Both the position numbers and the translations under genes were made by a program. From positions 30,284,070 to 30,348,069 of the forward strand of contig NC_082698.1 of the NCBI RefSeq assembly GCF_949987515.2: 64,000 nt of DNA, given 5' to 3'. The notes beneath the pieces are model-generated. The model did not search any database. It was not told where the DNA came from and saw only the letters and a program-made list of their open reading frames with translations. Of this stretch, positions 1 through 10,286 are shown one piece after another. How positions within the stretch are numbered: position 1 is the first letter of the stretch; each line of letters opens with the position of its first letter. The DNA is from Delphinus delphis (lineage: Eukaryota; Chordata; Mammalia; Artiodactyla; Delphinidae).

Positions 1-73
1 AGGCCTTTGACTTCGTAAATGACTTTGTAGGTCACTCTGCACTGCCCCCTTCCTGGAATATTTTTCCACCTAT

Positions 74-252
74 AAAATGGTCTAATAACTTTCTTTTTAA
101 TATTTATTTATTTGGCTGCACTGGGTCTTAGTTGCAGGACGCAGGATCTTTAGTTGTGGCATGTGGACTCAGTTGCGGCACGTGGGATCTAGTTTCTGGG
201 GGCGCAGAGTCTTAGCCACTGGACCACCAAGGAAAAATGGTCTAATAACTTT
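74..252 (-). mobile_element. CHR-family SINE with 19-bp target-site duplication
   Basis: A minus-strand SINE body (93-233) ends in the CHR-type head, here decayed to CCACCAAGGAAA. It is flanked by perfect 19-bp copies of AAAATGGTCTAATAACTTT at 74-92 and 234-252. The perfect duplication shows a fairly recent L1-driven insertion. The T-rich left end is the complement of the SINE A-tail. Confidence 0.9.
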
Positions 253-1115
253 TAAAAATCATTAATGTAAACCCTGACTTATTCCAAAAGATGTCTTGGG
301 GGTGTCTAGTAAGATCTTGCAGGATTTTTAAAGATGGACGGTTTACACCCTGTGATGGTTACAGGGTTATAGTGCAGTTAAAGCATCTCATAGTAGGCAT
401 GAGTTTTCTCCAGTCTTCCTTTTTGAAGGAGGGGGTTGTATTACGTGAACCCTATGGTTGAGTCTAGCCTTAACCAATCATTACAAGAAGCCAGCACGTT
501 TGGGGCAGTGGCATTGAATCATGGCCATCTTGGCCCTGGATTGCTCCTAACTCTTTGACCTCCAGGAAATCCCACCTCATCTAAGAAGTGAGGACTTCAG
601 GGCTCCTCCAGTGCCAGGGGAAGTCGGCACCTGACCACTTTCCTTTCGCTCAGAGCTCAGAGGTGGTAGCCCACTGCATTGTTAGAGGCCCCCCTTCCTC
701 AGTTTGTGTTAGAGCCTCCATAGTCACCATCCCTTTGCTGGGTGGCACTGGACTGAGTCTTCCACAATCCTTCCTGGGCAGGTTGTGGGAAATGGCTGGC
801 TTGGTGTGTTCTGGAGGTACTTCTCAGAGACCATCAGGGTCTGTGTGTGTATTTGAAGAGAGAGAATGGGGAGGTATAAACAACAGGCATTGAGTCCAAA
901 GGGGAGTTAGAAAATCAGGTCTCTAAATCATACAGCACTCAATCCAGAAAGCACCTGTGGGATCACAGCATGCCCTTGTTTTATGAGAAACCGAGGACCC
1001 AGTCGATTGGCTACCAAGGGACAGTCCTGGGAAGGAAGGGGTAGGACTGGACTATTCATCTCCAGGATGTGCCAGTCACAAGGAGCCTTTTTCTCATCAT
1101 ATCATGTCTCATCTG
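253..1115. other. Intergenic, no recognised element
   Basis: Ordinary mixed-composition DNA downstream of FRAT1. Short open frames are present on both strands but none resembles a known protein and none has splice-site context. I see no clear repeat in it. Confidence 0.5.
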
Positions 1116-1205
1116 TTGTACAGATGAGGAAACCGAAGCTCACAGAGGTTGAGCAACTTGCCCAAGGTCCCCATTTAATAAGGGGACCTGAACCCTGGAT
1201 ATCCT
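1115..1205 (-). repeat. MIR SINE fragment
   Basis: The stretch GAGGAAACCGAAGCTCACAG, followed by AACTTGCCCAAGGTC, is the complement of the MIR core (CTCTGTGCCTCAGTTTCC and GACCTTGGGCAAGTT). It is a diverged ancient mammalian SINE. Confidence 0.75.
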
Positions 1206-1790
1206 GTTGCCAGCATGGCTCCTTCCTGGAGGAAACAGACCAAAGTAACTGAGAACAGGAGGGACAGAGATGGGCTGTTCCATCACTGCTTAGGGAGAGA
1301 ATGGGAGTGAACGTGCCAAGGGCAAAGAGAGGAGTCCTTTCATACCCTCCCAGTTGGCTTTCCCACTGCAGGTTTGCATCCTGAGCAGTCCCTAACCAAG
1401 GGCTGCCCCAGCCTAAAGGGCCACCTTGTGGAACAAGTCCACTTAATGGCCATAGAAAGAAAAAAGTGATAAGCCTCCCAGTCTGAAGTGACTGATCTGA
1501 TGTCCTTTGTTAATACAGTCAGAAGGAGCTTCTCCAGCACTGACTAGTAATTCAGAAGGCTCTAAGGCTTTAGTGCATGGGATTGGTCCAAAACCTGACC
1601 TCGCTTTCATTTAATTTCATGCCAGCACCAATACACACCCAGCCACGCAGGCCCTGTCTAACTAGTGAGCTGCTCAGACACAAAGGCGCTCTAATTACCA
1701 TCCACAAGCCAGGCTGACAAGGATTTCAAGTGTTTTCATGTTTATGGAGATCAGAGAAACGTGTTCTGTGCATCTCTCCCACCGACGACA
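1206..1790. other. Intergenic stretch past the FRAT1 3' end, no recognised element
   Basis: No convincing exon or repeat is visible. It lies beyond the inferred FRAT1 cleavage site, so it is probably outside the transcript. Confidence 0.4.
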
Positions 1791-1794
1791 AGTA

Positions 1795-1831
1795 TAAAAT
1801 AAAACCAAACAAAAAACCCAACGCATTTATT
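1795..1831 (-). terminator. FRAT1: Probable FRAT1 poly(A) signal and cleavage region
   Basis: On the minus strand a canonical AATAAA hexamer lies at 1831-1826. Just past it, over about 1820-1795, the transcript would be very U- and GU-rich, which is the expected downstream element. A 3' end here gives a 3' UTR of about 1.56 kb. That fits the long 3' UTR of mammalian FRAT1 mRNAs as I recall them. No transcript evidence was available. Confidence 0.6.
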
Positions 1832-3374
1832 AAAAACAGATATTTCAGTTAAGTTAACATCCTATAATCAGGATAGCCACAATTCCAGACACTCCGCTGC
1901 GAAGTGTAGGTATGTCAATAGCCACATCTGGATGATGAACATGCCATTGAATCTTATAAAACTAAAACACCAACAATACCGTCTTAGATCCTTCAGACTG
2001 AGTGAATGTTATGTTACAAGCACTTCACCAGGTTCACAATGGCAAAGCCTGCAGCTTCTCCATTTGGAGGGTCACATTTTCTACTCGGTTTCCTTCACTT
2101 ACAAAGGCGAGCTGGCATGGCTGGGGGAGGGGCAAAGGGAGGAAATCAACTCCATCTATCCCGGGAATTGCAGCTGTTATTGCAAAAGGCCCCGGAGAGC
2201 CCATTATAAGCTGCTGTGCTAGGCTGTGTGTCCCTGGAGTGCCCCATCACGTGGTGTCTCCTCAGTCCCCAGCTCGGGGCCCCCAGGAGCGCCAGCGCCA
2301 CCCGCTAGAGTAGGACAGCAGAGCCGAGGGGAAGAGAAGGGACCCGAGGCCACTTCTCAGGGCAGTTTCCGTGAAAGCCCGGGACGCGGCCGCCCGCGGG
2401 AGGCACTGGCGCCCAGCACGTCGCCGCCTCCTCACACCCGCGGTGGCAGCGGTGCGCGTGTCCTCAGGAGACTCCAGCACTTGCAAAACCCCTTGCTCTA
2501 CTCCGAGTACAGGCGGAACCTGGCGACTCTCCCCTGCTGGAGCCCCGCAATCTCGTGTGCCCCCAGGAAACAGTGATCTTGAACCCGAGAAGGGGCGGAC
2601 AGGCTGTGAAAATACACTTTCGAGGGGACCGAGGGTTCAACTCCGCGCCTTGCCCTCCCCTTTCCCCAGCACCTGTCGGCCCCACCTCCCATCAGCATCA
2701 CAGGCGCACCGCCTTCCCCCGCCACTCAGAGAACTTCAGGCAGTTGCAAAGCGGGGGCAGAGAAAAGGTTACGTCTATTCAATTCCCCAAAACGTCCTTT
2801 CCCGGTGCCGCGTGTTTTGTATCAAGAACCAGCACCCCAAAATACACGAGATGGGTTTTTTTAAGTGTCGTAAAATTTCAAGTCTGGCAGTTTGAGGTAC
2901 TCCCTGAAAGGATCTACACAGGTTCCTCTCCCCCAAAGTGGATCAGGAACCAGCCCTGGAAAGGTAAAGCAAGTAACTGGGATCATCCTCGTCCTCTGGG
3001 CGTTCGGCGATCCTAAGAAGCGTGGGCTGTGACCACATGGTCATCAGGCTGGAGGACCCGGAGAGACTGCGTGGAACTGCACGCTGCGCCACCAGGACTG
3101 GTCACGCCGATGAGGAGTCCTGCTGACTGTGAGCTTGGGGTGCGCTCTTGTAATCTGCCTTAAATAGGACCAACGAAGTCTTGTTTTTCAACCACATCGG
3201 GGCCCTCGACCTCAGTTCCCACGAAAACATTCGCGATTTTTCGATTCCTCGTCTTCATTAGTTATTTTCACGCTTCCAAAAGCGCGAGTTCACCAGTCTG
3301 AGTAGAGACGCAGCCCTCAGGGGGAACCCCTTGCCCTCCAGGCAGAGGCTGGCGCTGTGGCCACTGTCGGGGTG
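1810..3374 (-). other. FRAT1: FRAT1 3' untranslated region (inferred)
   Basis: This 1.56-kb stretch lies between the FRAT1 stop codon and a good poly(A) signal. It contains no recognisable SINE, L1 or LTR, whereas most comparable stretches to the right have one every 1-2 kb. That suggests the stretch is under constraint as part of the mRNA. Open frames at 2002-2313, 2226-2576 and 2371-2895 on the plus strand are not similar to any protein I know and are best treated as chance frames in GC-rich DNA. The exact UTR end is inferred. Confidence 0.6.
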
Positions 3375-4205
3375 TTAGCTGCCGGGGACTAGAACGCCGT
3401 CGCCAGTTCTGAGCTGCGCCCTCCTCCCAGACGAGCCAGGGTCGCTGCAGGCCGGGCGAGGGCTGCGGGGCAAAGGGGGCTCATGCACTGGGGCCGACAG
3501 AGGGCCCACGAGCTGGCGTCGGGGAAGTTTTGCGTGTAACTGCAGCCGTCGCGAATGAAGCCTCCGCACGGCCTCCTTGATGAGGTTCCCCGAGATCACG
3601 AGCTGCTGCAGAAGCCGGTGCGGGTCGTCGTCGCCAGTGCGGGCTTGAGGCTGTAGCCCGCGTCGCTGCTGCAGGCGGCGGGAGGCGGCGGCGTCCCGCA
3701 GCCATCCTCGCCGGCAAGGACCCGACAGCGGCTGCGGGGCGCCTCGCTTGTCAGCTCCCGAAGGCCCATCAAGGCTGGGCTGAGGGGGCAATGGGGACAG
3801 CGCGCTGGGGCCTGCGGCGAGCTCGGCCACAAAGTAGGGCGCAGCCCGGCCCCGCACCCGGCCGCGGTCCCCGAGGGCGCAGCGCAGGGCCCCCGGGGGC
3901 GCCGGACCCCCAGTCTCGGCCGAGGCGGGCGGCAGAAGCAACGGCAGAGCCGGGGCTCGGGCCTTGTCCGCCCGCACCACCGCCGGGGGTCGCGGGGGCT
4001 GCAGTGGCGGCCCCGGGGGCGCGCACGGGGAGGCAGGGCGGTCCTGCGCCGCGTCCAGCTGCAGCGTCTCGCCGATCTGGGCCACCAGCCGGTCCACCTC
4101 GCCCGAGCCGCCCAGAGTCACCGACTGTTCCAGTAGGAGGAAGCTGTCCTCCTCCTCCTCCTCTTCCTCGCCGGCTTCCTCTTCCTCCTCCCTCCGGCAC
4201 GGCAT
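3375..4205 (-). CDS. FRAT1: FRAT1, GSK-3-binding protein (proto-oncogene FRAT1)
   Basis: Single-exon gene of 276 residues; human FRAT1 is 279. The family binds glycogen synthase kinase 3 at the site used by Axin, blocks phosphorylation of beta-catenin and so promotes canonical Wnt signalling; it acts in the cytoplasm and can carry GSK-3 out of the nucleus. Visible here: the start MPCRREEEEEAG, an acidic Glu run (residues 6-20), the conserved block GEVDRLVAQIGETLQLDAAQ (35-54), a Pro/Ala-rich middle, and the GSK-3-binding helix TGDDDPHRLLQQLVISGNLI (190-209) followed by KEAVRRLHSRRLQ. The C-terminal SAPVHEPP and RTGDGVLVPGS blocks, and the segment around residues 137-160, distinguish FRAT1 from its shorter paralogue FRAT2. 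An in-frame GTG six codons upstream (4223) is not the start, because the ATG at 4205 matches the conserved family N-terminus. The reading frame is intact. Confidence 0.97.
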   Translation of the reverse strand: MPCRREEEEEAGEEEEEEEDSFLLLEQSVTLGGSGEVDRLVAQIGETLQLDAAQDRPASPCAPPGPPLQPPRPPAVVRADKARAPALPLLLPPASAETGGPAPPGALRCALGDRGRVRGRAAPYFVAELAAGPSALSPLPPQPSLDGPSGADKRGAPQPLSGPCRRGWLRDAAASRRLQQRRGLQPQARTGDDDPHRLLQQLVISGNLIKEAVRRLHSRRLQLHAKLPRRQLVGPLSAPVHEPPLPRSPRPACSDPGSSGRRAQLRTGDGVLVPGS

Positions 4206-4440
4206 GGCCCCCCGCGCGGGCACCCGGAGCTCTGCGGGAGTCGCCGGCGGCTCGGCTGCCCCCGGGGCTCGGTGGGCCGCGGCGGAGCCGGGCGCGGTGC
4301 TGAGGCCGAAGCCGGAGCCGGGGCGGACGCGGAAGCCGGAGCCCGCCAGGCACTCTCGCCGCGCGCCAGCAGCCGCGGGAGCCGGAATCCTACCGGCTCT
4401 GGTTGATTTGTAAACAATGGGTGACGTTGCAGCCGGCCCC
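4206..4440 (-). promoter_or_regulatory. FRAT1: FRAT1 5' UTR and proximal promoter
   Basis: Upstream of the ATG on the minus strand the GC-rich leader gives way to a small AT-rich cluster. It holds a CRE-like TGACGT (4422-4427, plus-strand reading), a CCATTGTT SOX-like site and a forkhead-type TGTTTAC (4410-4416, minus strand). The motif clustering is seen directly; factor binding and the exact start site are inference. Confidence 0.45.
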
Positions 4441-4620
4441 TACCACCGCGCCGGGGAGGGGTTGCGCCGTACCGTTGAGGGGCGGGGCGCCCTCTGGGCA
4501 GGGGTCCCGGGTGAAGCCTTGATACCTCTGAGTTCTACAGCCCTGAATGCTGTCTGCGGGGGGCACTGGGGAGCCGATCCTCGCTCTCTCGGCCGGGCGT
4601 GATCGGTATTTCCAGAAGAT

Positions 4621-5325
4621 GGACACCGGCGTGGCCTCTGTTGGTTTCTTCCACACACAAGCAAGGACACTTACACCCACACACCCACACACTTCTCTCC
4701 CTTAGGCGCGTCAACTCATCTGTTTTTGGCATTTGCACCTTTGAGGTCCGGGATGCTGGCAATTTGGGAAGTGATGGCAGAGCGAGTGAAGCGAGTGACG
4801 GAGAGGAGAAGGCGTCAAGCTAGGGATCTGTCTGGAGATTAGGCAAACGAAGCTGAAAGAGATGAAAAGGAAGACGGAGACCTTGTGGTGCGATGGGGGT
4901 GGAGGATTGGGAATTGGCAAAGAAAGGCCACTGATTAACGTTTTCTTGATCAGGAGTGTGGGTATGTGGGGACCTGGACTGGGGCTGTCATTACTGGAGA
5001 GGAGGTTGCTCGTCTTGGGAGGGGCGGCGAGCTAGAAAGTTCTTTTAAGAAGAATGCCTCAGCCCAGTAGGGGAGTATCCTTTCTGAGGGGGTAGCAAGA
5101 GAAGAAAATGGTCAGCTATTTGGATGGAAATGGAGATACGGCCTCCGTAACCCTTCATGATATCATGGTTAGCTTAATGATTAACCAAGACTTCATTTTT
5201 TAACAGAAAGAGGTAGAAAACGATCCTTTACCGTCACGTTGCCTGGAGGTTTAAAATCTTTATTCAAGATCCCAAACCCTCAGGCCTAACTTCCAAACAT
5301 TACACTTGTAGGTAGTTTTTTGGTG
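4621..5325. other. Upstream flank of FRAT1, repeat-poor
   Basis: No SINE, L1 or exon is recognisable. A short CACACCC-type simple stretch lies at about 4675-4695. Confidence 0.45.
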
Positions 5326-5478
5326 GACCAACCTTTACAGGGAAGGGATAGTATCAGGGTGATGGAAATATTCTAAAACTGGATTATGGTAATGGTTGGA
5401 CCATTAAGTTTTAAAAATCATTAAAATGAGTGAATTTTATGACATGCAAATTATATGTCAATAAAGCTGTTTTAACAA
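5326..5478 (+). mobile_element. L1 3'-end fragment
   Basis: The sequence GGTGATGGAAATATTCTAAAA and the terminal AATTATATGTCAATAAAGCT match the conserved 3' UTR end of old mammalian L1 elements. Strongly 5' truncated. Confidence 0.7.
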
Positions 5479-5776
5479 TTAGCTGCAAAGCATGCACACA
5501 CAAACACAGAAACCAGGCAGTAGAGAGCTACTTTAAAATGTGGAGCAGGGGAGTAGCATGATTTAGAAAGAGAGAGACTGGAGCTTGGGGATCCAGATAA
5601 GTAGAAACAAGGGTCTTGGTGGGCAGTTCCAAGATGATAATTACAGGAGCAAACTTTTCGAGAAGAATGGGATGGAGGAAAGAGGTGGGAAGTTGTTAAA
5701 AAAAGAGTTGGGCTTATTTTTGTCAGGTGTGGAGGGAAGAATGTGAGAATAAAAGAGGAAGAGGCAGTTTGAAGAA

Positions 5777-5945
5777 AGCAAATGGATTTTTTAAAATTAA
5801 TTTATTTTTGGCTGCACTGTGTCTTTAGTTGCGGCAGGCGGGATCTAGTTCCCTGACCAAGGATCGCACCCCGGGCCCCCTGCATTGGGAGTGTGGAGTC
5901 TTAACCACTGGGCCACCAGGGAAGTCCCCAGCAAATGAATTTTTA
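5777..5945 (-). mobile_element. CHR-family SINE, short form
   Basis: SINE body at 5791-5929 ends in CCACCAGGGAAGTCCC. Flanking copies of AGCAAATG(G/A)ATTTTT at about 5777 and 5930 are the target-site duplication. Confidence 0.88.
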
Positions 5946-5949
5946 AATC

Positions 5950-6700
5950 TTGGGAATCGAGACTTCCACAGGGTGTCATAAAAATCATCACCTCCTTTTA
6001 GTGGATTCCTTAAGATTTTCTATATATGAGATCACATCATCTGCAGACAGAGATGAAGTTTTGCTTCTCCCTTTCTAATCTGGATGCCTTTTATTTTTCC
6101 TGCCTAATTGCCCTGGCTGAAACCCCTAGAACAACGATGAAGAGAATTGGTGAGGGCAGACATCCTTGTCTTATTCCTGATCTTAGGGGAAAGCATTCAG
6201 TCTTTCACCATTAAGTTTGATGTTGGCTCTGTTTTTTTTTTTAAATTAATTAATTAATTAAATTTTGGCTGCATTGGGTCTCCTTGCTGGCTTTTTTTTT
6301 CTAGTTGCCACGAGCAGGGTGCTACTCTTCGGGGTGGTGCAGGGGCTTCTCACTGTGGTGGCTTCTCCTGTTGCAGAGCACAGTCTCTAGGTGCGCAGGC
6401 TTCAGTAGTTGTGGCACGCAGCCTCAGTAGTTGTGGCTCATGGGCTCTAGAGTGCAGGCTCAGTAGTTGTGGCACATGGGCTTAGTTGCTCTGCGGCATG
6501 TGGGATCTTCACGGACCAGGACTTGAACCTGTGTCCCCTGCACTGGCAGGCAGATTCTTAACCATTGCGCCCCCAAGGAAATCCTTGGCTCTGGGTTTTC
6601 GTAGATGGCCTTACTCAGGTTGGGGATGTTCCCTTCTTTTTCTGGTTTGTTGAGCATTTTTTATTATGAATGGGTCATCCTCTCTATTTCTTTATTTGAA
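5950..6700 (-). mobile_element. L1 ORF2 fragment, interrupted by a SINE
   Basis: The flanks (about 5950-6225 and 6587-6690) read as antisense L1 ORF2: TCTGCAGACAGAGATGAAG, TGAAGAGAATTGGTGAGGGC and TGGTTTGTTGAGCATTTTT are standard L1 stretches. They join across the SINE at 6230-6585 at the duplicated TTGGCTCTG. Frames are broken. Confidence 0.75.
6230..6585 (-). mobile_element. CHR-family SINE, long form, inside L1
   Basis: Long CHR copy from a T-rich tail through TTTTGGCTGCATTGGGTCT to GCGCCCCCAAGGAAATCC. TTGGCTCTG flanks both ends and proves insertion into the older L1. Confidence 0.85.
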
Positions 6701-6966
6701 ATATATTTGACATATAACCTTGTGTAAATTTAAGGCATCCCCTCATTTACAGTCATTCATTTGAGAGTGTGGTCAAAGCAGCACTTATTAGCTAGAATAT
6801 TCTGGCCTAATTAGTTAAAATTTTTAAATGAAAATAATTAGCAACAGTCTAAAATTTTTGTTTTTATTTTTTGATTCAAAATTTGTAAGCCTAATGCATG
6901 CATCGTTGTGTGTGTGAAAATGGTACAACCACATTGGGAAAAGTTCTGACAGTTGTTTTTTGTTGT

Positions 6967-7169
6967 TATTGTTGTTTTTCTCACTGTTGTGGCCTCTCCC
7001 GTTGCGGAGCACAGGCTCCGGACGCGCAGGCTCAGCGGCCGTGGCTCACGGGCCCAGCCGCTCCGTAGCATGTGGGATCTTCCCAGACCGGGGCACGAAC
7101 CCGTGTCCCCTGCATCGGCAGGCGGACTCTCAACCACTGCGCCACCAGGGAAACCCTATTGTTGTTTTT
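6967..7169 (-). mobile_element. CHR-family SINE, about 180 bp
   Basis: Body 6980-7156 starts within TCACTGTTGTGGCCTCTCCC and ends in CCACCAGGGAAACCC. Perfect 13-bp duplication TATTGTTGTTTTT at 6967-6979 and 7157-7169. Confidence 0.9.
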
Positions 7170-7171
7170 TT

Positions 7172-7416
7172 AAGAATTGATTTTAGGGCTTCCCTGGTGG
7201 CGCAGTGATTAAGAATCCGCCTGCCAATGACTACTGATCCTACGCTCTAGAGCCCACGAACCACAACTACTGAGCCCACGCACCACAACTACTGAAGCCC
7301 GTGTGCCTAGAGCCCGTGCACTGCAACAAGAGAAACCACCTCAATGAGAAGTCCACGCACCGCAACAAAGAGTAGCCCCTGCTCTCCACAACAATAAAAA
7401 AAAAGAATTGATTTTA
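7172..7416 (+). mobile_element. CHR-family SINE with internal deletion
   Basis: Plus-strand copy starting GGGCTTCCCTGGTGGCGCAGTG and ending in an A-tail. Flanked by a 14-bp duplication AAGAATTGATTTTA at 7172-7185 and 7403-7416. The segment that normally carries the pol III B box and the GGGAAGATCCCACATG block is missing after CCTGCCAATG. Confidence 0.9.
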
Positions 7417-7477
7417 TTTTGTTGAGTGGATGCTTCCTCTTACAGTGATATATGTTTATTGATATAGAATGATGTCA

Positions 7478-7671
7478 TACTGTTTTTTTAAAATTTTTTA
7501 AAATTTATTTAATTTATTTTTGGCTGCATTGGGTCTTCCTTGCGGAGCAGTGTTCTAGGCGCGCAGGCTTCAGTAGTTGTCGTGCACGGGCTCTTCCCAG
7601 ACCAGCACTCAAACCCGTGTCCCCTGCATTGGCAGGTGGATTCTTAACCACTGCGCCACCAGGCAAGTCCT
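7478..7671 (-). mobile_element. CHR-family SINE, internally deleted
   Basis: Long-form left end (TTTTTGGCTGCATTGGGTCTTC) and CHR right end (GCGCCACCAGGCAAGTCC), but the middle is much shorter than in full copies. Confidence 0.85.
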
Positions 7672-7679
7672 ATATCTTG

Positions 7680-8530
7680 ATATCTTGATTCCAGGTTTCC
7701 CAGGTGTATGCATGTGTTAAAAACTCATTGAATCATACACTTAGAATTCACTGTATGTAAATTTTACATGAAAAGTAAAAACTACACAAATATTGATTTC
7801 TAGTTAATAGGCATGCTGGGTGAAATATACTGATGTTTGCAATTTATTCTCAAGTGCACAAAAATGTGAGACGGATTGATATATAGATAGAAGGATGGTT
7901 AGGACAGGTAGGTATATGATAAAGCATGTATAGTAGAATGTTAATGTCACTGTATAACCCAGCAATTCCACTCCTAGGTATATACATGAGAGATTTGAAA
8001 ACATGTTCACACAAATATTTGTACCCGAGTGTTCACAGCAGCATTATTCATAATAGCTCCAAACTAGAAGAACCTAAATGTTCATCAGCAAATGAATGGA
8101 TGATAAAATGTTATCTATTCATACAATGGAATATAATTCATCATAAAAAGGAACTAAATAGTGTTATATGCTACAGCACGAGTGAACCTTGGAGACATTA
8201 CGCTAAGCAAAAGAAACTAGACACAAAAGGCCACCTATTGTATGATTCCATTTATATGAAATGTTTGGAATAGACAAATCTTTCTATCTACAGATAGAAA
8301 GTAGATTAGTGGTTGCCAGGGTTGGGAAGAGAGGGAAATTAGGACTGATTGATAATGGGCATGGGATTTCTTTTGAGGTGATGAAAATGTTCTGCAATTA
8401 GTGGTGATGTTTGCACAATATAGTGAATACACTTAAAACCACTGAAGCACACACTTCAAAAGTGTACACTTTAAAATTCACTTTAAAGTGAATTTTATGT
8501 TATGTGAAGTATAGCTTAATTTTTTAAATG
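7680..8530 (+). mobile_element. L1 3'-end fragments
   Basis: Two adjoining pieces. 7680-7860 has L1 terminal sequence (ACTCATTGAATCATACACTTAGAA). 7930-8520 reads through the classic L1 3' segment, including CCCAGCAATTCCACTCCTAG, TTCACAGCAGCATTATTCAT and ATACAATGGAATATAATTCA. Both are sense on the plus strand. The frame at 7926-8273 belongs to this repeat, not to a gene. Confidence 0.85.
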
Positions 8531-8649
8531 CTAAAAAAAATGTTAATGGTAGAATCTGGGTAGAACAAGGTGCTTGGTAATAGGGTTGTTCATTGTTAAA
8601 TTCCTTCAATTTTGTTGACTGAAAAATTTTAGAAAAAAATAAATTAAAT

Positions 8650-9420
8650 GTTAGAAAAAAAAAGCCACAGAAAGGGGGCGATTACTTTTGTGACTGCTTT
8701 TAGAACTGCCCAGGGCACAGAGGGCTGGCTCCAGGCTGACTATTGGGAAGGAAGGGAGAAACTGTACACCCTGCTGGCATGTTACCTAATGCCTGACAGG
8801 GCAATCCTGTGGATTCACACTCCAGGGTTGAAAAGATGTAGACAATCTGCTGCGCGTCGACTAAATTCTTGCCCAATGTGGAGGATTTCCAACTGTATGG
8901 CAGGATTGGGGCTTGCCACTGTTTTAGAGACCAGCAGCATCCCTGAGTGATGGGCCTTGGAAGCAGCAAAGCAGACACAGGCGTGCTCCTTTTCCCCTCC
9001 CTTCATTGCCCTCCAGCTCCCAGACAGGGAGGCTCTAGGAGCTGGGCTGGTTGGGGAGGAGGGATTTGTACTGAGAGAATTTAAGAGATTAGGGGATTCA
9101 CACTGAGATGCAAAGAGGTGCTAATGAGTTATTAAACACCTCTCTGTAGAGTAGCAGCTACAGAAAGCTGGAAACACTGGGAAGGCAGAAGTTGAAAATG
9201 TCTTAGAGACTGCTTATGGGGCAGGGGAGATAACTGTCCACTGGTTAAATGGGGTGCTAGGAATAGTCAGGTCTGTAACTCAGTAGTTAAAATGGATTAA
9301 AGGATTGGGCTAACACTGGTGCAACAGTGTGGAGTATTTTGCCATTTATAAAAGTAGAAAGGACTCAAGATTGGAAAGAAGGTTTAGAGGGATGCAGCCC
9401 CAGTGGTGGAGACTGGAGTA
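8650..9420. other. Intergenic, no recognised element
   Basis: Mixed composition with no clear repeat or exon. Short overlapping frames on both strands between 8648 and 9006 show no family similarity. Confidence 0.4.
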
Positions 9421-9421
9421 A

Positions 9422-9883
9422 TGTACTGAGTAGAATAGGGTCCCTTCCAAATTCATGTACACCAGGAATCTGTAAATGTGACTTTATTTGGAAATAGGGC
9501 CTTTGAAGTTGTAATCAATGTAATGTGAGGCCGAACTGGATTAGGGTGGGCCCTCATCTAGTGGCCGGTATCCTTTTAAAAGAGGGAAATTTGGACACAG
9601 AGACACACAGGGAGGATGCCATGTATGGACAGAGGCAGAGATTGGAGTGATGTTTGCCACAAGCCAAGAAACACCAAGGATTGCCAGCAATCACCAGAAG
9701 CTAAGAGAGAGCATGGAGCAGCTTCTCCTGCCGAGTCCCCAAGAAGGAACCGGCCCTGCCAACCGACACCTTATTTATATCAGACTTCTGGCCTCCAAAG
9801 CTGTGAGAAAATACATTTCTGTTGTTTTAAGTCACCAGGTTTGTGGTAATTTGTTACAGCAACCCTGGGAAACCTAGTGCAAG
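9422..9883 (+). mobile_element. MaLR-type LTR (MLT1-like)
   Basis: A solo LTR of the mammalian MaLR group in sense orientation. Diagnostic stretches are TGTGACTTTATTTGGAAATAGGG, TTAGGGTGGGCCCTCATC, AGAGGGAAATTTGGACACAG and the end TTCTGTTGTTTTAAGTCACC. It is an ancient endogenous-retrovirus-like remnant with no coding sequence. The frames at 9616-9877 lie inside it. Boundaries are approximate. Confidence 0.85.
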
Positions 9884-10048
9884 CAGTTTCAAGGAATTGT
9901 TTAAAATGTGTAAACTATGGAGATTCAATGGAATAACTGAAGGCCTGAGAGCCTCTCTGATGGATTTTGAGTTATACTAGGCCCAGCCAGATCTACCATT
10001 AGAACAGGAAAAAAGAATGAAGAGATGAAAAGACAAGGGGCCACTACA

Positions 10049-10271
10049 CCCTCATTGTATTTTTTAAAATATTTATTTATTTATTTGGTTGCGCCGGGTC
10101 TTAGTTGTGGCAGATGGGCTCCTTAGTTGTGGCTCCAGGCCTCCTTAGTTGTGGCATGCGAACTCTTAGTTGCAACATGCATGTGGGATCTAGTTCCCTG
10201 CCCAGGGATAGAACCTGGGCCCCATGCATTTGGAGTGTGGAATCTTATCCACTGCGCCACCAGGGAAGTAC
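10049..10271 (-). mobile_element. CHR-family SINE, first of an adjacent pair
   Basis: From a TTATTTATTTGG tail to CCACCAGGGAAGTACC. A CCCTCATTGTAT-type sequence occurs before this copy, again between the pair, and again after the second copy (about 10049, 10272 and 10535), which suggests serial insertion. Confidence 0.85.
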
Positions 10272-10286
10272 CCCTCATTATTGTAC

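Larger units (their letters stand above)
3360..4620. promoter_or_regulatory. FRAT1: CpG island covering FRAT1 promoter and coding region
   Basis: GC- and CpG-dense DNA extends from the FRAT1 stop region through its coding sequence to about 400 bp upstream of the ATG. This is typical of a broadly expressed CpG-island promoter. No TATA box is seen near the expected start. Several long opposite-strand frames (for example 3791-4303 plus and 3769-4353 minus) are consequences of the GC-rich composition. Confidence 0.8.

Noticed and set aside
2226..3016. Overlapping frames of 116-174 codons in the FRAT1 3' UTR
   Set aside because: GC-rich chance frames on the non-coding strand of the UTR; no family similarity.
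3375..4205. FRAT2 instead of FRAT1
   Set aside because: The middle segment (LSPLPPQPSLDG) and C-terminus (SAPVHEPP...VLVPGS) are FRAT1-specific; FRAT2 is shorter with a different tail.
3791..4303. 170-codon plus-strand frame opposite FRAT1
   Set aside because: Antisense shadow of a GC-rich coding sequence; Pro/Ala/Arg-rich with no domain.
3769..4353. 194-codon minus-strand frame overlapping FRAT1
   Set aside because: Alternative frame of FRAT1; composition-driven and unlike any protein known to me.
6953..7208. Recurrent 70-90 codon frames with SHCCGLSHCGAQAPD- or GIFPDQGTNPCPLHRQADSQ-like products
   Set aside because: These recur in nearly every CHR SINE copy (for example 17203, 21214, 29192, 31024, 34347, 48931, 59415, 62496). 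They are translated SINE sequence, not a gene family.
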